From positions 24,838,722-24,902,721 of the forward strand of contig OX291550.1 of the NCBI GenBank assembly GCA_946406115.1: a DNA stretch of 64,000 bases, written 5' to 3'. This document shows positions 43,601 through 53,825 of this stretch, one piece after another; the first letter of the stretch is position 1, and each line of letters starts with the position of its first letter. A program made the translations under genes and the position numbers. This DNA is from Apoda limacodes (taxonomy: Eukaryota; Arthropoda; Insecta; Lepidoptera; Limacodidae). The notes under the pieces are model-generated. The model was not told the DNA's origin. It did not search any database and saw only the letters and a list, made by a program, of their open reading frames with translations.

Positions 43601-45102
43601 TCAGAAAATAGACCTTGATTATCCAAAAATTCCCTGATGTCTCTGTGACTAATGGGTAAAATGAAGCGTAATAAAGGTTGTGACCATGGTATAGTAGGTA
43701 AGCGGTTGTTACGCTAAAGAGATCCAAGGAAATCGTTTGATAAGTTTCCAATCAAAAAAAAAAATTCAACTTGATTACTAATACACGTGGTAAGGACAAA
43801 ATTACTGTCGAGAAGATATTTAGATATTTAGAAGGCTAAAGGCTGAAAGCTTCAATGACTAAGGTTTGTAATTTCCGTACCGCCCGTGTTACACACAAAG
43901 TTTTTCATCACATTTGTGAGTAAATAAATAGAAGTATAAGGTGAATAAATATATAAACTCACCAAAACACAATTGAAATGGCGGGAATAGAAGAAGAGCA
44001 AATAACGCCACCGTCAAGGCCAATTTTGGCTGAAGTTAAAATTTGTAATAGCTCGCTTGTAGTTTGCCCATAGTTCATATTATGAACAGACGCTTTTATA
44101 CATACTTGATAGAATAGGCGCGTCATTACCGCCCGAGAGTTCTATGAACGTGCGCTTTGCTTCGAGAAAAGTAAAATTTACAAAGAATAAGCCCGTGTGA
44201 GTAATTAAGGTATTATAAGCACCGGCTTAACCTGCAGGTTATGACACTGTTTACAACTAAGTGTGATGGTTTTTTTTTTATTTAGAGTTAAACTTTACTT
44301 ATTTTAAGTTGCCTAATAACGATTTCAAGAATCGTATCTCATTTTAAGAAAAAACTCAATACTAATAAATAACTTGTAATCTTAGAAAAGTTAAAACATT
44401 TTCGGATTCGAAGAATCATTACCATCTGCTCCAATTTAATTACTTAGTTTATCTAATCTAAAGAGTATTTAAATTACTAGGAACTATTAAACGAGGTGAT
44501 ACTGAGTTTTCAGAATAACATTAATGGACAGAGGTTATTAAAACATATTTTTTATCTAGTCAGTAAAAGATAATAACTAACATGAGGGACACAGGAATGT
44601 TTCTTGCGAAGAATTTTCTTTTTATTATTTTTTCTTTGACAGCGGCTGTTCTGAAGTAACTATTCCAAGATAAAAAAGTGGTGACGAAGGGTCCCGCAGT
44701 GCAAAGTAAATTAATTTTTTATTACCACTAATTAAAAAGAATATAAAATTGTTTTGGTAGTCGTGGCGCTACCAGTAAAAATGAAATTATGGGACTCAGA
44801 TCGATAATTCGGTAATCATACGACCGGGCAGATGCAACCATGGGCTTAGGCCCTGACGAAGTTTCGTCAATCTTAAAATGGTTGACATTTTATAATTTTT
44901 AAATAAATAAAAATAAACGGTACCTTCATATTGGTCGAAATCTTAATTGGATCCGCTGTTATTTACACATTACTAACTTTAGAATAATGGAATAGATAAC
45001 ATGGAACGTTTGAATCAAAAAAACGATAACTATATTTAAAAAGTGACATGTAACTGAATCAAATAACGACAATTGTCTTAATTTTACGGCTTCAGTATTT
45101 GC
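43601..45102. other. Unassigned DNA with a TATA-like site
   Basis: No gene proven. On the minus strand a TATAAAAGCG box (44091-44100) stands ~60 nt upstream of a TTTTAACTTCAG stretch. There a frame (without ATG) reads KLALTVALFALLLFPPFQLC and then meets GGTGAGTTT, a donor-like site. This resembles a signal-peptide exon but lacks a start codon. Elsewhere AT-rich DNA. Confidence 0.3.
44093..44100 (-). promoter_or_regulatory. Possible TATA box, minus strand
   Basis: TATAAAAG on the minus strand, followed ~6-20 nt downstream by the near-palindrome GTTCATATTATGAAC. TATA-like matches are frequent in AT-rich DNA; only the adjacent signal-peptide-like frame makes it worth listing. Confidence 0.2.
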
Positions 45103-45950
45103 GTGTTAGTACGATATCTACCTCTTTTAATATACCCCAAGAGCGACAAATGGGCTCGCCACAAAATTAATGGCTGCACCAGTCAACTTCATAGTCTGTA
45201 CAGAAAAAAAGAACTATTATTGCCTCACGCAGACAAAGCCCAGAGACGACTGAAGTCAGTTGTCAAAATTCACAGTAATAGGGAAAACCTCAGTAAAAAG
45301 GCGTGACTCGATTACCTGGCACTTGGTTTTCTGGCTGACACTGCACGAGCTTGGATTGAGCTTTGTACTCTCGCGTATATTAGAGATCAGGAAATAAAAG
45401 AGTTAGATTTCAAACATTTTCGAGAGAACAGGCAAACAGTAACATCACTTTACAGTTTTTTCTTATTATTAAAATCATTAACCGTGTGGCAAGGCATTAT
45501 AACACTGCCCTAAATGAGTGTCTTACGACGCTACTAAGGGACATACCATACCGAGAAAATATTTAAATTCAATCATCGATCTCCAACCCGCATGCCAAGC
45601 GAGGTGTTTATTGGCACAACCCCAGTTATGCATTGCACAAAAAAAATAACCCCCGTAGTCCCCACAACCCCACTAGTCTCGACTGTGGTAGCGGCTAATA
45701 AAGGTAACGGTAGGGCAGGGGGTGCAAAGAATCCCCGGAAGAGGTCCGACTACAACAAACAATGACAACAGGCAGGAACTTACAACGCACGCATGCACTT
45801 TAAAGAATGAAGAAAAGATTGTTGAGCTGCAAGAAGAAGTAGACGAGCTTTTCTTCGAATTTATCGTCCACAAGTTCCTCATCAACAACATTACGATCAC
45901 TGAGAGTGGGGTTGTACCAAACATTATGTGTGACTGTATTTTATATTAGA
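45103..45950 (+). other. Coding-like remnant, unidentified
   Basis: Less AT-rich than its surroundings. A 67-codon frame (45103-45306: DKWARHKINGCTSQLHSLYR) is followed after a stop by a frame with DYLALGFLADTARAWIELCT and LAYIRDQEIKELDF, and later a 75-codon frame from 45722 with KNEEKIVELQEEVDELFFEF, a short coiled-coil-like stretch. Codon-like composition with stops suggests a decayed coding sequence, perhaps a transposon. I do not recognise the protein. Confidence 0.3.
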
Positions 45951-45951
45951 A

Positions 45952-45965
45952 CCCCCCCCCCCCCC
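45952..45965. repeat. C14 homopolymer
   Basis: Fourteen consecutive C, then TCCCTCC. Runs of G or C this long are rare in AT-rich DNA; the other, G12, lies in the left end of hAT 1. Confidence 0.95.
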
Positions 45966-47835
45966 TCCCTCCATAATCAAAACTATTTAGCCGTCAACTA
46001 GTATCACTAATTCTGACTCTTTTTCCACCACTTTCCGTGCGACATTCCATCTCTTTCCATCGACCGCTAGCGTACGACATACGCCTAAAGAGAGTTTTTA
46101 AGAATAGATACGAAAAACTATTTGCAAACGATATCCGCCATGTTTTTTCGACATATCTAGTTCAAACTAGTCGATATATCGATTAAACATATCTCGAATT
46201 TGAGATCATTTTATCAGCACGAGAACCAGGTCCCAGGTTGGTAAATATGGCCGAGCAGCGAACGGGAAAATCAGCTGCGTATTTCAACTGACCGTATGTG
46301 CGTTCAACTGAAGTCCGATGTCAGAATATAGCAGTAAAGATAGGTATTAATTACCTATTGACATCTGACGGCACTGCGAAAAAAACATGTAGCTCAGTGT
46401 TCTGTTATGCCTAGGACTAGGACCTAAGTGTCATTTTAAGTGCATTTTTAGTATCGAATTAATATTTTTGTTAAGAAATATTTTAATATTTAGATTTTAC
46501 AGATTTAAATTAATTTTCTCTTCGAAAAAAGGTCTGTACACATACATGTACCTGTATAAAGAATAGTTTTACACATATGTCAACTTACCCGACGTACTTA
46601 TAAAGAAAAGTCAATAACCACTTGCTCGTGAACTGAGTCATCTATCATAAACCGAAGATATGTAAAAGGAATATGCCTATAAACTTAATATTTGTTACGT
46701 AAAATGATTTTTAATAAAGGTCTAATAATCTTTAGAAGTTACCCTCTGAACTCCCTATCATACCCCGAAAAAGGTTCAAACAAGAAAGCGACGGAAATAG
46801 GATCTATCACGGGGTAGACCGGCTTCTGTGGGTGGGAGCATGGAAGGCCCTTTGAGTTTCAAAAGCTTATCTTGTTTCCTCAACGAATAAATTATGTTTT
46901 TTTAACCAATGTTCGTTTTACCTACTGCCAAGGAAGGGTTATGTCCTTCAAACCTATCAAGTAGGGTATCAAAATAAAGAAATATGTTTAAATTTATTAG
47001 GAATAATAAATAGGCGATCAATGCATTCAAATGGCTGTATTTTTACTTTTTGAAAGCGTAAATTTTTTTCGCATTTTCTCCCCGTGTGTCATCTTATGCC
47101 GCTGCCGGATTACTCAGGGAAAGTTTAAAAGTAGAGAAGAACCGAAACCAAAAAACCTGTATAAAAAATAAATAATTAATAGCAAATTGTTGAACATGGG
47201 ATGGGATGTAAGTCATCAATTACATGCTCCACGAAATATTTAGATACACAAATGAGTGAAGCGAGCGAGGGTCCTTACAGTTAGAGGGTAGAATTGAAAC
47301 CTTACAACTGAGTGGAACACTCTACTTTTTATCACGTCTGCGAGGAAACTAGAGGGAACAAAAAAATTTAAATCGTCAAACGTTTGACATTGTGGGTAAC
47401 AGATTTTCTACGATTGTCTTCGCTTTAACTTTTATTGATTCCGGCGACAAATCCAAATCATCATCGCTCATACTCATCATTTCAATATTCTGATTAAACC
47501 GTTTTAACTATTTAATTTGCTCGCCGCCAATTTTTTTTTAAAAAAGAAAAACCTACCGCTTTTTTTTCGTTGTGGCCAGTGCCATTGTTTGATAAAAAAA
47601 ATGGCTTAGTGGATGGTAAGCCTCGTTCTACTTTTAAATTTACTTACACCCAGCATTTCAAGTTAAATACTAACTACTTTCAGAACATCAGAGATCAATA
47701 CGAAAACCCGACTGCAAAATCATTAAGATATGAGATATATATATATATATTAATACTTCTTAAGTAATTTATACCGTAATGACGCCTTGAATATTTTAAT
47801 TTTTTGTATGGAATTTAACGTTATTACCATTTTAT
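45966..47835. other. No gene recognised
   Basis: AT-rich. 46030-46330 is somewhat GC-richer (TTCCATCGACCGCTAGCGTA; GGCCGAGCAGCGAACGGGAA) without an open frame. An (AT)n run lies near 47733-47748. Confidence 0.4.
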
Positions 47836-48110
47836 AGTCACATTTTTTGACTTTTTGCTACAACTTAGAGTCAATGCACTAGATAACAAGCTATTCTAAT
47901 TCTTTAACCAACTTTCATTACAAGAAAAAGCAGACAACGCTTTAAAAATTTGCACAAGTGTTGAAATAATGGTCACTTCCAGAATTTTTATAGCATTAAA
48001 TACAATAAATGAAAATCACTCACTGAGGGAATGCACTAGAGAAAAGTAAGTTATATAACATATATTTTTCTCAATCCTTTAGATGCTATAGTTTAGCCAC
48101 AAAATTTGCA
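47836..48110 (+). repeat. Interspersed repeat shared with 13.5 kb
   Basis: TTTTTTGACTTTTTGCTACA, AAATTTGCACAAGTGTT, AATGAAAATCACTCACTGAG, TATATAACATATATTTTTCT and TTAGATGCTATAG occur in the same order as at 13480-13720. Strongly diverged; class unknown. Confidence 0.65.
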
Positions 48111-48239
48111 CAAAAACGGCGTATTTTTGCGGTCTAGCCTGAACCGCAGCATTAAGAACTAAAAATAAATAAATAAGTGTACCTAAAACGTACCAAACAT
48201 TCAACTAGAACTTCATATAGCTACTATAGTTTGCCATAA

Positions 48240-48335
48240 GTAACAAACTTTCTTTCTATAATCAAGGAGTTACTATAAAAATACTACGCCGATAACTGAA
48301 TTTAGCTCGAACGGAGCCGCGTGCTTAAGCTAGTA
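48240..48335 (+). repeat. 3' end of a GCTAGTAAATA-type repeat
   Basis: ATAATCAAGGAGTTACTATA, CGCCGATAACTGAATTTAGC and GTGCTTAAGCTAGTAAATA form the 3' tip of a family related to the reversed copies at 19.5 and 50.9 kb. Confidence 0.55.
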
Positions 48336-48837
48336 AATAATATCAAAATCGTTATTTAATTAAGTACAAATTACCGCTACAGTTGAAGGAAAATTGACTA
48401 GAAAGCCAAGCTCGCTTCGTTGAATTTACCCCTTTGTAGAGCTGCAGAATCACGTTTCCAACTACTCTTGTACCAATTTAATTTATAAAACTAAAGACGG
48501 CGTTATTACACATGAAACTGAAATATGACCTATGAAAAAGATGTAGTTCGACAATATGCCGTTTACCATTTGTAAGTTGGTGTGTCTGTAACATTTCCAA
48601 TCAAGGGTCCAATTAGTCGTTTCACAGTACTGGCGGCCTCTGTGTTCTACTGCCGACCGCCATTGCATAAAGGTTGTAGTTTAGTTTATTTAATTGAACT
48701 TCTGTTCATAAATTTTATTCAATAAAGTGTATACAAACAACCAACCGTTGTAATTATCTTCCACAGTCTATGTGTCTAGGCATTCGATTCGAGGAATGGG
48801 TTAGTTTAACACAATTACACGGTAATTAGGTCGTTAT
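48336..48837. other. No gene recognised
   Basis: A 61-codon minus frame (48483-48668) crosses a patch with GGCGGCCTCTGTGTTCTACT; no domain. Confidence 0.4.
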
Positions 48838-49006
48838 ACTGTACTGCAGTATTGGGTTCTTCAAGAAATAAGTTATTTGATTTTTTACGGGTCGGCAACA
48901 CGCGAGTGAAGACCAGGTGTTGCAAAGCGTCCAACGGCTGCGGTGACCGGTTACCATCAGGCGGGCCGTAAGCTTGTTTACCACTTAAGTGGTATAAAAA
49001 AAAAAC
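48838..49006 (+). pseudogene. Jockey-like LINE A 3' end (copy 4)
   Basis: ACTGCAGTATTGGGTTCTTC, AAGAAATAAGTTATTTGATT, ACGGGTCGGCAACACGCGAG, GGTTACCATCAGGCGGGCCG, CACTTAAGTGGTATAAAAA. These are the last ~35 codons (with frameshifts) and the 3' UTR. Heavily 5'-truncated. Confidence 0.85.
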
Positions 49007-49024
49007 GAGTTGCATTCAGGGAGT

Positions 49025-49370
49025 GCCGGCAGAAGTGAAAACCTTTACACACGATTCGCGCTTAACACTCAAATATGTCACAAGACATGTCTTTGACATT
49101 GTCAAGAAATAATAATGTTTGTTTATTTACTTTTTTGACGTATTATATTTGACATCGCAATCTGTCATAGAATTAAAATTCCATATCCAACCTCCCTGTA
49201 CTACTTATAATCGCGAATACTAAAAATAAAAATTATAATAGGCGTGGCATTACGGTTTCCGTCTTACGAATTTCCACGATTAGGACACGTGACCTGACGC
49301 GAGTTTATAATTTTTTACCCATACCAAAAAAAGTGCACAACGCCGCTAAAGAAGTTTTCACTTCAAAAAA
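49025..49370. mobile_element. Probable MITE with GAAGTGAAAAC ends
   Basis: GCAGAAGTGAAAACC on the left mirrors GAAGTTTTCACTTCAAAA on the right, about 340 bp apart. The noncoding interior has TGTCACAAGACATGTCTTTG and CCACGATTAGGACACGTGA. The arms are short, so the call is moderate. Confidence 0.5.
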
Positions 49371-49734
49371 TTTTTTGGATTCGGTAAACGCCGAGGTTTC
49401 AAAAAAACCTATTCCTGTGGTGATTCTCGATTAAAATAAAAAGTATAGTTTGTGCTTATGTAGTTTACGCGGGATAACTCATGGTCATGACACTCGATTT
49501 GAATTCCCGTGTAAACTTGCAATCAGATAAACCACTTTTTGTGCCACAAAATTAATATTATACTTACTAAATAAAAATTAACAATACACGTAACCAAATA
49601 CGAGATGTAATTCCGATGTTAGTAATTAAAGTGCGGGCTTTCTTACGAGTAAATTATTTATTTAAATTTGATTCAAATTTAGGATTTTTGCGTCAATAGT
49701 TGCTATTTATGGTCAATGTTATTGGTGTGACAAA
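49371..49734. other. No gene recognised
   Basis: AT-rich sequence, nothing assigned. Confidence 0.4.
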
Positions 49735-49800
49735 TTCGATCTGAATCCGTTTTTGCATGACTAAGTTACACACTTTCACATTTCTAATATTAGTGGGATA
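49735..49800 (-). repeat. Tip of ACTAATATTAGAAATGTGA-type repeat, reversed
   Basis: TTACACACTTTCACATTTCT then AATATTAGTGGGATA is the terminal part of the family seen at 19.7 kb and 51.1 kb. Confidence 0.6.
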
Positions 49801-49860
49801 TCTGAGAATTTTGAGACCATCACCTTATTGTGTGTTTTACCGCTTGTACTAATAATAGTT

Positions 49861-49930
49861 TGTTGGCTCCGTGGCTCAGTGGGTAATGACCCTAATGCTG
49901 AATCAAGGGGCATGAGTTCGATGTGCCGAA
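49861..49930 (+). repeat. tRNA-like SINE head with RNA polymerase III box A
   Basis: TGGCTCAGTGG (49872-49882) fits the box-A consensus exactly and a weak box B, GAGTTCGATGTGCC, follows ~40 nt later, as in tRNA genes. The acceptor stem does not close and the sequence runs straight into LINE A, so it is a SINE head or tRNA relic and not a working tRNA gene. LINE A-like sequence also precedes it (TGTGTTTTACCGCTTGTAC). Confidence 0.6.
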
Positions 49931-50365
49931 GTTCGGCCCCATATGGATTACTTTTGCCAACTCTGGGCGGGTGCACCTGAATACCAGCTTTGCCACAACT
50001 CATTTGCCGTATCAAGCTTTTAAGTCTGAGGAGAGACTTTGCCTCCCTGTGTGTGTTCTACCGCTTGTACAATGGGATGTGTTCTGAGGAATTGTTCGAC
50101 ATGATGCCCACAACTACTTTCTGCCATCGCAACACTCGCGCTCGCCATTGGCAGGGAAGTCATTGTCACACTTTAGAACCTAAATGGACGCTTGGGATGT
50201 GGAATGAGCTTCCTGCCAAGGTTTTCTCTAAGGACTACAGTATTGGGTTATTCAACAAAGAAGTTCCGCAACGTGCGAGTGATACCTCTGGTGATGCAAG
50301 CTTCCATAGGCTACGGTGACCGCTTACCATCATGCGGACCGTAAGCTTGTATGTCACCGTAGTGG
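49931..50365 (+). pseudogene. Jockey-like LINE A fragment (copy 5)
   Basis: A 109-codon frame reads LSLRRDFASLCVFYRLYNGM, CSEELFDMMPTTTFCHR, then MWNELPAKVFSKDYSIGLFN and HRLR-stop, parallel to the longest copy but with internal losses (the RTVR...LPLTLK segment and RFLNGR are missing). The 3' UTR has GACCGCTTACCATCATGCGG, TCACCGTAGTGGTAAAAA. A non-functional relic. Confidence 0.85.
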
Positions 50366-50371
50366 TAAAAA

Positions 50372-50550
50372 AAAGACAAACATTTATTATTTGTGTTCAT
50401 CTAGTATGGGTGTCTTCTATGTATATTAAGTATGTAATTACAAAAAGAAAAGTAATATATATGTATTTGTATCCCTTGTCTTGGTTGCTTACTTTGGCAC
50501 CAAATGGTGTTGTGTGTGATGTCCAAAAGATATTAATTTCTATTTATTAT
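50372..50550 (+). repeat. SINE body, TGGACATTACACAC family (copy 2)
   Basis: ATTTGTGTTCATCTAGTATG, GGTGTCTTCTATGTATATTA, ATTACAAAAAGAAAAGTAAT, ATCCCTTGTCTTGGTTGCTT and GTTGTGTGTGATGTCCAAAA match the body at 6.7-6.9 kb. The tRNA head is missing, replaced by the LINE A end. Confidence 0.7.
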
Positions 50551-50587
50551 TTATTTAATAGGTTATGTAATTGATTGAAATCATTTA

Positions 50588-50808
50588 AGACACCGTAGAA
50601 CCTAAATGGTCTCACGCACAGTGCGGCTTCAGAAAAACTTCCTATCACGAACGCTTAGGTCGTTGTTTTCCCTCGGGGCTACATGGGGTTCTTCAATCGG
50701 GGAGTGGAGTGATTAGGGTTTTAAAGGGTCGGAAACACGCAAGTAATAAACCTGTAGTAATTAAGCCGAGCTGCATGCTTGTTTGTCACCTTAGTGGTGG
50801 CATAAAAA
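50588..50808 (+). pseudogene. Jockey-like LINE A 3' end (copy 6, decayed)
   Basis: CACCGTAGAACCTAAATGGT, GTGCGGCTTCAGAAAAACTT, CCTATCACGAACGCTTAGGT, AAAGGGTCGGAAACACGC and TGTCACCTTAGTGGTGGCAT follow the LINE A order with many changes. No open frame. Confidence 0.75.
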
Positions 50809-50859
50809 AACAGTCATGTTACTAAAACAAACTACCTACATATATAAATTACTAGACTT

Positions 50860-51183
50860 TTCCAGCGGCTCCGCCCGCCCTAAATTCGTTTATCGGCGTG
50901 GGACTCCTTTATTCAATCACGGTATTAATACTGTGATTTACTCCTTAATTACACTAATGAAGTTTGCTATATCAAGCTGTAGCTATAGTTATAGTTCGTT
51001 TAAGCTCGGTTATAGTTATTCCCGCGGGAACTTTTGAATTTTTCAGGATAAAAAGTAGCCTAGGTGTTATTCCAGGACCTAATCTATGTGCCAAGTTTCA
51101 TCCCGATCCGTCCAGTGGCTGAAGCGTTATTGAGTATCAAACATCCATACTTACAAACTTTCGCGTTTATAATATTAGTAGGA
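50860..51183 (-). repeat. Dispersed repeat with ACTAATATTATAAACGCGA start (reversed copy)
   Basis: Plus-strand order: AGCGGCTCCGCCCGCCCTAA, TCGGCGTGGGACTCCTTTAT, GTTCGTTTAAGCTCGGTTAT, CCCGCGGGAACTTTTGAATT, AAAAAGTAGCCTAGGTGTTA, CAAGTTTCATCCCGATCCGT, CAGTGGCTGAAGCGTTATTG, CTTTCGCGTTTATAATATTA. The most complete copy here of the family at 19.5 kb; I know it as a very common lepidopteran repeat. The 66- and 73-codon frames are by-products. Confidence 0.8.
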
Positions 51184-51281
51184 TACAAAAATTACATTAC
51201 ACCGCCTTCAAAACACCCATCAAGAGTCAATAATAAACATAATAAATATGGAACATTGGGCTAAGTGTTTTTACTCCTTGA

Positions 51282-51345
51282 AGTCGAATGCCAAAAATTT
51301 GCAGCTAAGCTACAAGATAATTATTTTTGGCATTCGACTGCAAAC
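51282..51345. repeat. Hairpin with GTCGAATGCCAAAAAT arms
   Basis: GTCGAATGCCAAAAATT pairs with AATTATTTTTGGCATTCGAC around a ~30 nt loop. Probably the remains of a small palindromic MITE. Confidence 0.75.
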
Positions 51346-51980
51346 ATAAGAAAACTTTGAAATACCAACATAACTACGTACTACTACCAACCAACACAGA
51401 GTTGTAGTTATCGAAAAAGATCTACCTCTTTCAAATTAGGTAGGCATTTAAAGGTCTGAATAATTCGTCTACATTTGAAATTCAAGTTTTTTATTGGTTT
51501 TCTAGTTGAAGCTGGACAATAATGAATTAATTTTAAAGTGTTTTCTATTGCTAATAAAAACACAGAATGAGTAATTAAATGTTTACATTCTTATACCTAT
51601 ATTTTCGGCTACAAATCCAATTCGCAACTAAATCTGTTTATATAATTTATAATTTAACTAAATATTAATATCCTTCCTCATAATCGTGATATCATCGCTA
51701 GGACTAGAACCATCGGTTCATTATACCTCTGACAGTTCTTAGTAAAATTTTTACCTCGTTAAATGTTCTATAGTTATCGTAACGTCTCAGAGTTAATTTC
51801 TTCCCCGAAATATGACTCCGCCTTTTATCCGCATTAGCATTGCTATGACGAGAACTGGCTTTTTGCGATCGTGAACCAAACCTATCATTAATGTTTCTGA
51901 CAGTAACGTGCCCAAATTTCCAACTTTACAGGTAAACTTGTGTTTTTGAAGAAATTTAATGAATTTTGGTACACAGGAAA
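51346..51980. other. No gene recognised
   Basis: AT-rich DNA to the left of the Tc1 cluster; nothing assignable. Confidence 0.4.
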
Positions 51981-52817
51981 GTACACTCTATCGGCCCAAC
52001 TTGTGTTTTAAGTTTTGATCGCCCATAGGTAAAATAAATGTTAGAAAGAGCAAAAAATTGTTATATCGTCATGAAGCTGGCACATTTTGTCTTCTTTTTT
52101 ATGTGATATTGTTTTAAAATTAAAGTCAGAATACTTAAAAAAAAGAGTTGCAGCAATAGAGTCGAGTACAAGCTGCCTTTATGAAGGGATGACCCTTACT
52201 GGTGCTGGATTTTTGAAGAAAACACATGTTTTCAGTAACTTGTGTTGCCTCAAAAGGCATCTACAGCGATAGCTTTAATGCGTTAGGCATAGAATTAATC
52301 AGTTTCACTACGAAATTCTGTGGTATCATATCCCATTCCTCTTTTGTGGCTGTTTTCAGTTGCTGCATTGTCTGTGGAGCTGGCTGAAGACCTTGAAAAC
52401 ACCTCTTTGGTCGTCTATGTCTAGGCTTCTTACTACGCCGGCCAGTCCGTAACAACGATACCCACATCTTAAAGATATTCTCGGACATACATAAAAATGA
52501 AATTTGTGCCCAAAATATACGTAAGGTTCTAAGCAATGGCGGATGTACCTGTGACTTTCTAATGATGGCATTCGAAGCCCACTAACCACCTCAAGCTTAG
52601 TTTTTCCGTTTGTGGATATTCCTCCCCAGATCATCCATGAGTCACCGCCAAAAACAACCCTCCCATCTTTGCAGCACTGAGCAAAACGCTCTCTCTTTCT
52701 TGATGCCAAAATGTGCCAGCTTCATAACTGCATAAAAACTTTTTGCTCTTTCTAACATTCGTTTTTAGCTATGGACGATTAAACCTTAAAACACAAAGTG
52801 GGCCAATAGATGTGGCC
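51981..52817 (-). mobile_element. Tc1/mariner element with ~110 bp terminal inverted repeats
   Basis: The left arm (GTACACTCTATCGGCCCAAC, TTGTGTTTTAAGTTTTGATC, AATGTTAGAAAGAGCAAAAA, GAAGCTGGCACATTTTG) and the reversed right arm (GGCCACATCTATTGGCCCAC, TTTGTGTTTTAAGGTTTAAT, AATGTTAGAAAGAGCAAAAA, GAAGCTGGCACATTTTGG) align over ~110 bp. Between them is a broken minus-strand transposase. Long terminal repeats of this kind occur in some Tc1 families. At ~840 bp it is too short for an intact gene. The exact target duplication is not clear. Confidence 0.85.
52228..52709 (-). pseudogene. Tc1-type transposase pseudogene
   Basis: The minus frame from 52709 gives VVFGGDSWMIWGGISTNGKT, KLEVVSGLRM and YIRHCLEPYV, the Tc1 catalytic-domain order (VxFGGGSxMVWGGIxxxGKT, LVxxxGxxxxxxYxxxxLxPxV). 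A second frame continues with PQTMQQLKTATKEEWDMIPQ and LINSMPN, the typical Tc1 C-terminus. Between them the DNARPH and SPDLNPIEHVW blocks are lost or scrambled, so two catalytic acids are missing, and the N-terminal DNA-binding region is deleted. Non-functional. Confidence 0.85.
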
Positions 52818-52981
52818 GGGAGTTTATTATTTTTTCAAATATGCTTAAGAATATGGCTTAGTATTTGTACATTGAAGATAGAACATTGAGCTAAGCTAAC
52901 ATTAGGCTTTTTAGTAGGGTTTCGAAGTCGGGGTAATTTTTGTAATTTTTTTTTATTTTATTTGGTATTGGACATTATATA

Positions 52982-53560
52982 CACACCGGCACAATTAGCG
53001 GAGCACAAAAAAAGGATTTGAACGAATGGCAGCAGGTTCTTTTTACTGATGAGTGCAGAGTTCTTTTAAAACAGATCGATGGGAGACAGCGAATATGGAG
53101 ACGGAAAGGAGAACGCCACATACAGTCTAATTTTGAACACACAGTGGCTTATGGTGGCGGCTCGATTATGGTTTGGGGAGGGAAATGTTTGGGAGCTCGC
53201 ACGGAGTTAGTGATAGTCACAGGAGGGACCATGACAGCAGATCGATACATCAGAGACATTTTAGAAGATCATGTTGTACCATTTGCCCCATTTATTGGTG
53301 ACGACTTTATTCTAATGCAAGATAATGCTCGTGCTCATAGTGCACAATCGGTACAGGCATATCTGAGCCACGTAGGTATACCGGTGATGCAGTGGCCAGC
53401 AAATTCCCCCGATATGAATCCGATAGAGCATGTCTGGGACTTGCTAAAAAGAAGGGTTAAATCCAGAATGCCACCCCCCAACAATCTGAATGATTTCGTC
53501 AAATATATGCGTTATTATCTCATAGTCTTTTTTTTCTGTTCCGCTAATTGTGCCGGTGTG
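52982..53560 (+). mobile_element. Internally deleted Tc1 element with TA target duplication
   Basis: The ends CACACCGGCACAATTAGCGG (left) and CCGCTAATTGTGCCGGTGTG (right) are exact reverse complements, and similarity extends to ~38 bp including the A-rich tail. A TA dinucleotide sits outside each end, as Tc1/mariner requires. The left terminal repeat leads directly into the transposase catalytic domain, so everything encoding the N-terminal DNA-binding domain is deleted, together with the last part of the gene. Confidence 0.93.
53015..53526 (+). pseudogene. Tc1 transposase catalytic core, DD34E triad present
   Basis: The frame reads LNEWQQVLFTDECRV, VAYGGGSIMVWGG, DDFILMQDNARAHSAQ and QWPANSPDMNPIEHVWDLLK. 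Counting from the TTG codon at 53018, the acids are D11 (FTDE), D102 (QDNARAH) and E137 (NPIEHVW), with 34 residues between the second D and E: the DD34E signature of Tc1. Normal proteins are about 340 residues with two helix-turn-helix motifs ahead of this core; these are absent, as is the true start. The open frame continues through the right terminal repeat and out of the element to 53596, so the end is artificial. It cannot recognise transposon ends but is intact as a core. Confidence 0.9.
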
Positions 53561-53825
53561 TATATTTGTAACTGTTACCGTAGAAAGTTCTTCTGATTCT
53601 AAAGTGTAAGGATAAACTCATTGTTGATGGCAGAATAATAAACAGACGTACTTAAACCATATAGCGTAACATAATAAGTAGAATAAGTAGTAAAAAATAA
53701 CATTTATTTGAAGCGTAAATGATGAGAAAACAAATATATTCGTTTAAATGTAGGTAAAGTGAGCTTGTCCAATTATAGAGATTGCGGATTCGAAGAAACC
53801 TTATAATGTTTATTTACTTATTTTT

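Noticed and set aside
49872..49930. Functional tRNA gene
   Set aside because: Box A is good, but box B is imperfect and the acceptor stem does not pair; it merges into LINE sequence.
52261..52709. Functional Tc1 transposase
   Set aside because: The frame is split and two catalytic acids plus the N-terminus are missing.
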